DNA of 64,000 nt from QWOP01 sp003669605 (lineage in GTDB: Bacteria; Planctomycetota; Planctomycetia; Pirellulales; UBA1268), in contig CANKIK010000002.1 of the NCBI GenBank assembly GCA_947481985.1, positions 62,001-126,000 of the forward strand, given 5' to 3'. The position numbers and the translations under genes were made by a program. Positions 57,253 through 64,000 of this stretch are shown here, piece after piece. The notes beneath the pieces are model-generated. The model saw only the letters and a program-made list of their open reading frames with translations, was not told where the DNA came from and did not search any database. Position 1 is the stretch's first letter. Each line of letters starts with the position of its first letter.

Positions 57253-58302
57253 TCGGGCACTGTTGGTGTGGGAGAGTGTCCAGAGGAGGGCCAGGGTTGA
57301 TTCAGCGCCCTGATTGCGATTGACGCCCAGTGGTTGGAGGCCGTCGAAACAGCCCCCCGACGTGGTGTCTGCCAGCGGTTGGTGCAGGCTATTCCGACCG
57401 AAGAACCAGCCCCTGGCCCGGAGGAACGTCGCCCGGTGACATTCGTTCCCCGTGACCGCCAACGCCTCAAGCGCCGCCTCCGCCATCGTCGCTGCCTCGA
57501 TCGGTTGCTGATCGTAGCGCGACTTGGCCATCCCCTGGCCATACCAATCGCTGTTGCCGACCGGCCAGAACACCCCCTCCGCCGTCGTCTCCCGCCCAAG
57601 AAAGGTGAACGTCGCCTCGGCCACCGCGCGATATGACTCGTCGGGCCAGTGCTCGGCCGCCACGTACAGAGCCTGCGGGAGCACGGCATTGGCGTAGGTC
57701 AATCGCGACTCAAACCAGGGCCAGCCTGGCCGGCGCGCGGCCGCGTGACATTCCACCAACCGCTCAGCCCCCAGCCGGGCGATCGGTTCGAGGTCTTGGG
57801 CGTAACGGTTCCCGGCCCGCTGCAGGTGGCCCCAGGCGATAATGAGATAGGCCTGTGCCCGGAGGCTTTGCAGTTCCCCCAGCACAGGGAGCACCCCCTT
57901 GATCAGCTCCCAGGCCACAGCCCGATAACCGTCTGGCAGCGTGCTGCCGAGCACTTCGACCAGCGCCAACACAGCCTGCCCCTGGCAGTCGGCACTCCCA
58001 GCGGTGTCGAGCCAGTCACGCCCGTACCCGAGGAAGTTGTGAAAGCCACGGCGACCACCGCGGGCATACTCAAGAAAACTCAGGTACCGCGTGATCCGCC
58101 CGAGCATCCGCGCATCGGGCCGGTGGTGCCACAGCCGCGTGCACAACCGCAGTCCGCGGGCGTTGTCATCGGTGGTGTAGCCGCTCTCGCGGCGGGGGAT
58201 GCAGTAGATCGCATGCTGGATCAGCCCGGTGGAGTCGGTGAGCCGATCGAGATGGTCAAGCGGGAGGAGCGTGGTGGCTGGACCAAGCGCAGCGAACTTC
58301 AT
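57199..58302 (-). CDS. Alpha/alpha-toroid glycan-processing-like protein
   Basis: A 367-residue protein that is nearly all helical, with TGLIQHAIYCIPRRESGY, TTDDNARGLRLCTRLW, GRDWLDTAGSADCQGQAVLAL, ESRLTYANAVLPQALYVA and FWPVGNSDWYGQ. This pattern, with paired helices and conserved D/N/R and W residues, resembles six-hairpin glycosidase-like proteins that accompany GT4 enzymes. No signal peptide is visible. ATG 58302 overlaps the GT4 stop by 4 bases. The last 17 residues are encoded by the 17-base repeat and are probably not conserved. Catalytic activity is unproven. Confidence 0.85.
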   Translation of the reverse strand: MKFAALGPATTLLPLDHLDRLTDSTGLIQHAIYCIPRRESGYTTDDNARGLRLCTRLWHHRPDARMLGRITRYLSFLEYARGGRRGFHNFLGYGRDWLDTAGSADCQGQAVLALVEVLGSTLPDGYRAVAWELIKGVLPVLGELQSLRAQAYLIIAWGHLQRAGNRYAQDLEPIARLGAERLVECHAAARRPGWPWFESRLTYANAVLPQALYVAAEHWPDESYRAVAEATFTFLGRETTAEGVFWPVGNSDWYGQGMAKSRYDQQPIEAATMAEAALEALAVTGNECHRATFLRARGWFFGRNSLHQPLADTTSGGCFDGLQPLGVNRNQGAESTLALLWTLSHTNSARQAPALTRTRRSLGPGAH

Positions 58303-59555
58303 CGCCCGGCCCCGAGACTCCCCACCAGGGCAGGGGGCGGGGACACGGCAGGCTGACGATCAGTCGCCAAGGCAAATACCTCCAGCGTCTGTCTCCCCAC
58401 GATGGGCCAGAACATCTCCGTGGCGTGCCGGTAGGCCCGGCGCCGCGTCTCAGCACGGAAGACGTGGTCCGAGAGCAAGCGGATCGCCGCCGTGGCCAGC
58501 GCCGCCGGATCACAAAACGGCACGAGCAATCCCCGTCCGTCGGCCAGCATCTCCTGGGCGTAGAGATAAGGCGTGCTGATCACCGCCCCCACAGCCGCCA
58601 TCGCATAGGCCATCGTGCCGCTGGCGATCTGATCACGTCCCGGATACGGAGTGACAAACACGTCGCAGGCCCGCAGATGGGCGAGCAGGTCGTCGATCGC
58701 GAGGTACCGGTTGACGAATCGCACATGCTGCTCGACGCCGAGTTCCACGGCCAAGGCAGCCAGTTCCGCGCGGTACGACTCCCCTTCGTGGAGTTTCACC
58801 TGCGGGTGCGTCGCACCGACAATCAGGTAGAGCGCGTCGGGACACTCCACGATCACTTCACGCATGGCGCGGATCATGTGCTCAAGCCCCTTGCCGCGAT
58901 TGATGAGGCCGAAGGTGCAGATCAATTGGCGGCCGTCGAGGCCGATCCGCGCCTGGCGAGCGGGATCGCGGGAGAGCGGCACCGGTGGCACTCCGTGGGG
59001 AATGATCCGGACTGCCGCCGGCGGCACCCGGTAGACGTCCTCGAGGAGCCGGGCGGCGACGTGCGTCATCACGATGATCGCCCGGCTGCGGGCAGCGATC
59101 TGCTGGATGAGCCGGCGCGGGAGCGGGTCGGGGGCGGGGAGGAGGGTGTGGAACGTGGTCACAACCGGCTTGGTGCAGGCATCGAGAAACTCAACGATTC
59201 GCCCCCCCCAAGGTTCTGGATAGAGGCCGAATTCATGCTGCAGGTTGACGACGTCGCACGGGCCTTCATTGACGATCGCGGCGGCTCGGCGGTAATCGGC
59301 CGGCCGCTCGTTGTCGATCACCAGCGCCACGCGCGGATCTGACGGCGGAATCGGCCGCAGCCGCTGGATCGCCGCCACCGACGAGACGGCCATGCCGGCC
59401 GCCGCGTCAACGGCATCGGCGGTGTCCTTGGTGAAGGTCGCCAAGCCACACTCCTCCGGCGGATAGGTGGAGACAAACAACGGCCGGACCACAGGCCCTG
59501 AGCATGTGGAATGCAATCCACCATTCCCGCTCTTCCCGCTCTTCCCGCTCTTCAT
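58299..59555 (-). CDS. Family 4 glycosyltransferase (mannan operon)
   Basis: A 418-residue GT-B enzyme. FVSTYPPEECGLATFTKDTA and NLQHEFGLYPEPWGGRIVEF are near the start, IIPHGVPPVPLS and GLINRGKGLEHMIRAM in the middle, and the donor region is VTPYPGRDQIASGTMAYAMA. ATG 59555 follows GAGGTG; the first residues are KSG repeats made by a 9-base tandem repeat (about 59526-59552). First gene of a coupled unit with a toroid protein and a GH130 phosphorylase. Confidence 0.9.
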   Translation of the reverse strand: MKSGKSGKSGNGGLHSTCSGPVVRPLFVSTYPPEECGLATFTKDTADAVDAAAGMAVSSVAAIQRLRPIPPSDPRVALVIDNERPADYRRAAAIVNEGPCDVVNLQHEFGLYPEPWGGRIVEFLDACTKPVVTTFHTLLPAPDPLPRRLIQQIAARSRAIIVMTHVAARLLEDVYRVPPAAVRIIPHGVPPVPLSRDPARQARIGLDGRQLICTFGLINRGKGLEHMIRAMREVIVECPDALYLIVGATHPQVKLHEGESYRAELAALAVELGVEQHVRFVNRYLAIDDLLAHLRACDVFVTPYPGRDQIASGTMAYAMAAVGAVISTPYLYAQEMLADGRGLLVPFCDPAALATAAIRLLSDHVFRAETRRRAYRHATEMFWPIVGRQTLEVFALATDRQPAVSPPPALVGSLGAGR

Positions 59556-60162
59556 GGAGCACCTCGCTGACCGTGGACAGACCCGATCGTCCGCGCAGAC
59601 GCTCTGCGCGATTCTTCCCCCTTCTCGCCATTGACCGGCTCCGGGAGGGCCGGGCCGTCATCGTCACGCTCCGTCCATCCCGACGTTCAGCCGGGCTGGT
59701 AGAACAGCGCGCTTTCCGGCACCACACAGCACTGCCGGATCAGAAGCCGGACAGCGTGCAGCAACGCCCTAGAAAGCCCGGCCTCGGTGAGAACCGTTCG
59801 GAAAGCACAGGCCCACCGGACAGACTTCCGGAGGACGGCTACCAGAGAGTGAGAGAGCAGAATAAGACCGTGGTCGAGAGGACACCGGCCGGGGCGGCAC
59901 GTCGCACTCGCTTCGCCCACCATCTGAACTCTTGATCATACCTCTTGCGGAGGGAAAGACAAGCCGACCACCCCCCACCGCCCCCCTTTTGCAGGCGTGG
60001 CAGGGGCCCCGGGGATGTCGCAGATGGCGTTGCTTCATCACCGCAGAGGCATGACAATCCCATGACAATCCCTCTGCCCTGCAGACAGCCTGAGGGCCGA
60101 TCCACTCCAGTTCTGCGCTGCATCGACCCTCCTCCACCACCCCTCTGCCACGAGGTTCCCCC
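59556..60162. other. 607-base region without a supported gene
   Basis: This stretch separates the minus GT4 unit from a plus-strand membrane protein gene. Open frames cross it, but the composition and lack of ribosome sites do not support any. CATGACAATCCC is repeated at about 60049-60072. It probably holds two divergent promoters; I recognise no RNA gene. Confidence 0.45.
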
Positions 60163-60846
60163 ATGCCCCCCACCGGTCGTTCCAGGTCGCAGCAGGACGG
60201 CAGCGGGCGGAAAGAGAGTTTCGGGTCCGGCGCGCCCGCCCGCATCGCCGCCGTTGTCGTCCTCCTCCTTTGCCTGACGGGACTGGGGATCTGGTGGGCT
60301 GGTTGGTTGGGGGCCAAGGAGGACCCGCAGCTCACCGCTGTAAAATCGCTGATGGGGGAGATGGTGGCCAAGTATCCGCCCACCGAGGGCCCGAAAAACC
60401 TCCTCGACGCCGCCGCCAGAGTGGGGGCGATGGTCACCGTCATGGGAAGGATTCAGGCACTGCCAGAGGAACTTCGCCCTCAGGCGATCGAGAAGGGGCG
60501 GAGCATCATGATGAAGGCCATGACGGCCAGGGTCGACACCTACTTCGCCACGCCGCCGGAGAAACGGCAGGCATTGATTGACAAAGATCTCAAGCAGATG
60601 GAATCGATGCGAAAAGCCTTCGAGGGAGGGCAGCAGATGCTCGGTGGACTCGCTGGTAACCAAGCTGGTGCAGCGGGGGGCAACCCGATGTTTGCCGGCG
60701 GCGGTGGCCCCGGAAACCGCTCGGAGGAGGAACGTACCAAGTGGCGGAAATCGATGATCGATCAATCCTCGCCACAGCAACGGGCTCGCTCCACCGAGTA
60801 TTTCGCAGAGGTCGAGCGGCGCCGGCAGGCGCTGGGGGGCAAGTGA
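60163..60846 (+). CDS. Single-helix membrane protein of unknown function
   Basis: A 227-residue protein with one hydrophobic helix near residues 28-50 (IAAVVVLLLCLTGLGIWW) and a helical, probably extracytoplasmic part (ATPPEKRQALIDKDLKQMES). A Gly-rich stretch (AGGNPMFAGGGGPGN) follows, then a charged tail. ATG 60163 has GAGG about 8 bases upstream. I recognise no family, but similar proteins are common as hypothetical ones in planctomycetes. An EVE-domain gene starts 44 bases downstream. Confidence 0.8.
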   Translation: MPPTGRSRSQQDGSGRKESFGSGAPARIAAVVVLLLCLTGLGIWWAGWLGAKEDPQLTAVKSLMGEMVAKYPPTEGPKNLLDAAARVGAMVTVMGRIQALPEELRPQAIEKGRSIMMKAMTARVDTYFATPPEKRQALIDKDLKQMESMRKAFEGGQQMLGGLAGNQAGAAGGNPMFAGGGGPGNRSEEERTKWRKSMIDQSSPQQRARSTEYFAEVERRRQALGGK

Positions 60847-60890
60847 GCGGAGGACTGCACCAAAACAACGACCGGCTGGAGGGAGACGCC

Positions 60891-61352
60891 ATGCGGCACT
60901 GGCTGCTGAAGAGTGAACCTGACTGTTTCTCGCTCCAAGATCTGGCGGAGGCACGGAAGCAGACCACCTGCTGGAACGGTGTCCGCAACTACCAGGCCCG
61001 AAACTTCCTCCGCGCCATGGCTGTGGGCGACCGGGCCTTCTTCTACCACTCAAGCGCCAACCCGCCTGCCGTGGTGGGCATCGTGGAAATCGTCCGCGAA
61101 GCCTACCCCGATCCGACAGCCTGGGACCCCAACGACGACCACCACGATCCCAGGGCCTCGCCCGACAATCCGCTCTGGTCGATGGTCGATGTACGGTTGG
61201 TGGAGACCCTCCCCAGGCCGGTACCGCTCGACGAACTCCGCGGCGTGAAGGCCCTTTCCGGAATGGAACTCCTGCGGCGGGGCAGCCGGCTGTCGGTGCA
61301 GCCAGTGACAGCGGCGGAATTCCGCCTCGTCGAGAAGCTCGCCCGCAGCTGA
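60891..61352 (+). CDS. EVE domain protein
   Basis: A 153-residue EVE/PUA-like protein. MRHWLLKSEPDCFSLQDLAE, CWNGVRNYQARNFLRAM, GDRAFFYHSSANPPAVVGIV and WSMVDVRLVETL are diagnostic of the family, which can bind modified bases in DNA or RNA. Start ATG 60891 has GGAGGGA upstream. No restriction enzyme lies nearby, so a housekeeping role is more likely than defence. Confidence 0.93.
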   Translation: MRHWLLKSEPDCFSLQDLAEARKQTTCWNGVRNYQARNFLRAMAVGDRAFFYHSSANPPAVVGIVEIVREAYPDPTAWDPNDDHHDPRASPDNPLWSMVDVRLVETLPRPVPLDELRGVKALSGMELLRRGSRLSVQPVTAAEFRLVEKLARS

Positions 61353-61436
61353 ACAACCGGCTCCGTGGCGGCTCGGTGCCGGGGCCTGGAGGAGGGTGCC
61401 CCCAGCAACCGGACGGCGAGCGGTCATAATGGATGC

Positions 61437-62669
61437 ATGGCCTGCCGCCCCGACATTCCGCCCAACCGCACTCCACCCACCGCTGGTGGCCCGCCGTTCT
61501 CAGCGTGTCTTCCAGGACCGCTTTCATGGCTGGAGGTTGGCCTTGCGACCCTCCACCGCGAAGGTCTCCACCGCCCCCAGAAAATCCGCCGCGGCAAACA
61601 GGGCCGCGAGGTGGAGCTCGATGGCCGGCGACTGCTCAACTTCGGCTCCAATGATTACCTCGGGTATGCGGCTGATGTCCGCCTCGCCAAGGCAGCGGCC
61701 AAGGGAGCGTGCGCGGAAGGATTTGGGGCCGGCGCTAGCCCCCTGGTGAGTGGCCATTCAACGATCCATGCCGCCCTGGAGACGGCCATCGCTGACCTGC
61801 TCGGCGTGGGCGCGGCACTGGTCTTTCCCTCTGGCTTCGCCGCCAATGCCGCTACGATCGCGGCCCTGGTTGGCCCCGGCGATCTCGTGGCAAGCGACGA
61901 ACGGAACCACGCCAGCATCATCGACGGTTGCCGCCTTTCGCGGGCGACGATCCGGGTCCATCCCCACCGCGATCCTCTGGCGCTCGAGAAGATCCTGGCC
62001 GCGTCGGCAGCTCCGCGGAAGCTTGTGGTCACCGATTCGCTCTTCTCCATGGATGGCACGCTCTCGCCACTTGCCGATCTCGTCGAGGTTGCCAGCCGCC
62101 ACGGGGCGATGTTCATGGTCGACGAGGCGCATGCCACCGGCGTCTTCGGCGCCCGGGGCAGTGGTCTGGTGGAGGAACTCGGCTGTGGCGACGGCGTCCA
62201 CATCCGCGTGGGAACCCTCTCCAAGGCACTGGGCAGCGGCGGCGGTTTCGTCGCCGGCCATCCGAGCCTCATCGAATGGCTGCGGCACTCCGCCCGGGCC
62301 TGGATCTTCTCCACCGCCCATCCACCCGCGATCGCCGCAGCGGCGCTCAAGGCCATCGGTCTGCTCGCCGCGGAGCCTCTCCGCCGCGGGGAGTTGCGGA
62401 GCCGGGCTGCCGCATTCCGCGACCGGCTCCAGTCTGCCGGGCTCCCCATCGGCGGCGCCGGAGGCCAGATTGTACCGGTCGTCGTGGGGAGCGCTGAGAA
62501 AGCCGTGATGCTTTCGCAGCGGCTGGCCGATGCGGGCTTTTTCGTTCCCGCCATCCGGCCGCCGAGCGTCGCTCCGGGGGGGAGCCTGGTGCGCGTCAGC
62601 CTCTCCTGGCACCACACAGAGGATGACCTGCAAAGACTCGCCGAGACCCTCGTCGGAGCGGTGGCATGA
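61437..62669 (+). CDS. bioF: 8-amino-7-oxononanoate synthase-like alpha-oxoamine synthase
   Basis: A 410-residue PLP enzyme. NFGSNDYLGYAADVRLAKAA, GAGASPLVSGHSTIHAALE, DERNHASIIDGCRLSRA, MVDEAHATGVFG and the PLP lysine in GTLSKALGSGGGF are characteristic. The family condenses an amino acid with an acyl-CoA or acyl carrier protein; biotin synthesis is the common role, but no other bio gene is here and a flavin monooxygenase overlaps it, so a different oxoamine product is possible. ATG 61437 has no strong ribosome site; the frame is open to 61365. Confidence 0.9.
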   Translation: MACRPDIPPNRTPPTAGGPPFSACLPGPLSWLEVGLATLHREGLHRPQKIRRGKQGREVELDGRRLLNFGSNDYLGYAADVRLAKAAAKGACAEGFGAGASPLVSGHSTIHAALETAIADLLGVGAALVFPSGFAANAATIAALVGPGDLVASDERNHASIIDGCRLSRATIRVHPHRDPLALEKILAASAAPRKLVVTDSLFSMDGTLSPLADLVEVASRHGAMFMVDEAHATGVFGARGSGLVEELGCGDGVHIRVGTLSKALGSGGGFVAGHPSLIEWLRHSARAWIFSTAHPPAIAAAALKAIGLLAAEPLRRGELRSRAAAFRDRLQSAGLPIGGAGGQIVPVVVGSAEKAVMLSQRLADAGFFVPAIRPPSVAPGGSLVRVSLSWHHTEDDLQRLAETLVGAVA

Positions 62670-64000
62670 GCGCCCCTCTAACAATCCCCGGCGATGCCGG
62701 TTGGTGCGTGATTGGCGCCGGACCCTCTGGGCTGACGGCGCTGAAGAACCTCGTCGCCCTCGGCCTACCGGCAGTCTGCTTGGAGCGTGAGGACAACATC
62801 GGTGGCAACTGGTACTACGGCTCGGGCGCTGCGGCGATCTTCGCCTCGACCCGGCTGATCAGTTCCAAAACGCTCACCGCCTACACCGACTTCCCGATGC
62901 CGCGGGAATGGCCCGCCTATCCCGATCATCGACGCTGCCTGGAATACCTCCGCGCCTATGCCCAGCACTTTGGCCTCGTGGGCTGCATCCGTCCGGGCAC
63001 CGTGGTGGAGAGGGTCGAACCACGTCCCGACCACGGCTGGATGGTGTACGCCACCGGAATGGAGGCGCTTCCCTGCCGCGGCCTGGTGATCGCTACCGGT
63101 CACAACCGCGTCCCCCGGTTCCCCGATATTCCTGGCAGATTCGCCGGAGAACTGATCCATGCTTGCCACTACAAATCCCCAGGAGATCCACTCCCCATCG
63201 CCGGCCGCCGCGTCCTGGTCATCGGCGGTGGCAATTCGGGATGCGACATCGCTGTCGAGTGCTCGCGGCACGCCGCCCGGACCGTCCATTCGACGCGCCG
63301 CGGCTATTATCTCGTGCCCCGCTTCATCCGTGGCCGACCGGCAGATCTCCGCGGCGAGCGTGTGCTGTCGATGGGGCTGCCGACGTGGCTCCGCCGCTGG
63401 ATCTCTCTGAGGGTCATCGACCGGACGATTGGCCTGCCGGGGCGGCACGGTCTGCCACGGCCCGATCATCGGCTCTGGGACACCCATCCGGTGATCAACG
63501 GGGTGATCACAGCGCAGATCGCCGCCGGTGCCATCCATCCATGCGGCGACGTGGAGCGGTTCGACGGCGACAAGGCCGTGTTCCGCGACGGACGCACCGA
63601 GGCCTTCGACATCGTGATCTGCGCCACCGGGTACCGGCTGGAGTTGCCATTCATCGACCCTCAACACCTCAACCCGCATCAGGGGCTACCGCGGTTGTTC
63701 CTCCATGCCCTTCACCCCGAGCGCGACGACCTGGCCGTCTGTGGCTTGATCCAGCCCGACAGCGGGCAGTGGGGGCTCACCGATCTCCAGGCACAGCTGG
63801 TGGCGCGGATGGCACTGGCCCGCCAGAGCGCCCCCCGGGCGGCGGCCTGGCTCTACCGGCAGCGACAGCGGCCGGGTGACGGCATCCCCCGCCCCCGTGG
63901 CATCGAGTATGTCGACAGCCCACGCCACCAGTTTGAGATCGAGCACCACAGTTATCGCCGCCGGCTCGAACACCTCATCCAGGCAATCGACCGGCGGCTC
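62666..64000 (+). CDS. Flavin-containing monooxygenase, 3' partial
   Basis: The first 445 residues of an FAD/NADPH-dependent monooxygenase; the frame is still open at the window end. The FAD motif is GAGPSG (residues about 18-23), a FAGELIHACHYKS stretch matches the FMO fingerprint, and GGGNSG is the NADPH site. NWYYGSGAAAIFASTRLISS and ICATGYRLELPF are also family-like. ATG 62666 overlaps the stop of the BioF-like gene by 4 bases, so they are translated together. Likely substrates are small nitrogen- or sulfur-containing molecules, perhaps the product of the oxoamine synthase. Confidence 0.9.
   Translation, partial: MSAPLTIPGDAGWCVIGAGPSGLTALKNLVALGLPAVCLEREDNIGGNWYYGSGAAAIFASTRLISSKTLTAYTDFPMPREWPAYPDHRRCLEYLRAYAQHFGLVGCIRPGTVVERVEPRPDHGWMVYATGMEALPCRGLVIATGHNRVPRFPDIPGRFAGELIHACHYKSPGDPLPIAGRRVLVIGGGNSGCDIAVECSRHAARTVHSTRRGYYLVPRFIRGRPADLRGERVLSMGLPTWLRRWISLRVIDRTIGLPGRHGLPRPDHRLWDTHPVINGVITAQIAAGAIHPCGDVERFDGDKAVFRDGRTEAFDIVICATGYRLELPFIDPQHLNPHQGLPRLFLHALHPERDDLAVCGLIQPDSGQWGLTDLQAQLVARMALARQSAPRAAAWLYRQRQRPGDGIPRPRGIEYVDSPRHQFEIEHHSYRRRLEHLIQAIDRRL

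Noticed and set aside
60891..61352. EVE-domain gene considered as part of a defence island
   Set aside because: No restriction, nuclease, toxin or mobile element gene is nearby.
59839..61527. 562-codon minus-strand frame
   Set aside because: It lies antisense to the membrane protein and EVE-domain genes and has low-complexity, meaningless composition.

Overview
The window looks like chromosomal DNA of a high-GC member of Planctomycetota, most likely of the Pirellulales type. The evidence is a set of families typical of that phylum: two PSCyt2/PSD1 (DUF1549/DUF1553) proteins each followed by a DUF1501 protein, several large Ser/Thr kinases with a transmembrane helix, a YTV-repeat surface protein, and small exported cysteine-rich proteins. 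I saw no rRNA, tRNA, CRISPR array, transposase or phage gene.

Layout. (1) 1-4368: end of a PSD1 gene (its start lies outside the window) and its DUF1501 partner. (2) 4556-10944: two paralogous kinase/TPR-like genes, each followed convergently by a small lysine-rich basic protein gene, apparently a duplicated two-gene module. (3) 11155-16126, minus strand: a membrane protein, pilT, a six-helix membrane kinase and a zinc-ribbon membrane protein. (4) 16245-25349: a secreted PQQ-type beta-propeller protein, then a plus-strand set made of a 939-residue secreted protein of unknown function, a second PSD1 gene and a second DUF1501 gene. (5) 25476-29053: ffh, a tiny Cys-rich lipoprotein and an alpha/beta hydrolase.

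(6) 29103-44054 is a surface-polysaccharide region: two GDP-mannose 4,6-dehydratase-like genes, a UDP-sugar epimerase, two closely related GT4 glycosyltransferases, a double-domain GT4 protein, all four dTDP-rhamnose genes (rfbB on plus; rfbC, rfbA, rfbD on minus), a GT2 enzyme and a rhamnan-synthesis-F-like protein. Together they would supply and assemble a deoxyhexose-containing glycan. (7) 44144-52661: sucC-sucD-lutA as one coupled unit, then a minus-strand pilB/gspE plus CvpA-like pair, then lutB-lutC. The lactate-utilisation genes are therefore split by the secretion ATPase pair.

(8) 52865-55968: three exported cysteine-rich proteins ending with the YTV protein, with hairpin terminators at 53986 and 56033. 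(9) 56132-59555, minus strand: a GT4 enzyme, an alpha-toroid protein and a GH130 phosphorylase in one overlapping unit, plausibly a mannan synthesis/phosphorolysis cycle. (10) 60163-64000: a small membrane protein, an EVE-domain protein, a BioF-like alpha-oxoamine synthase and, overlapping it by 4 bases, a flavin monooxygenase that runs off the window.

The most promising unexplained items are the duplicated kinase/basic-protein module, the kinase-pilT unit, the GT4/toroid/GH130 operon with a 17-base repeat carrying its stop codon, and the cysteine-rich surface cluster. All functional statements rest on reading motifs by eye; no search was run.
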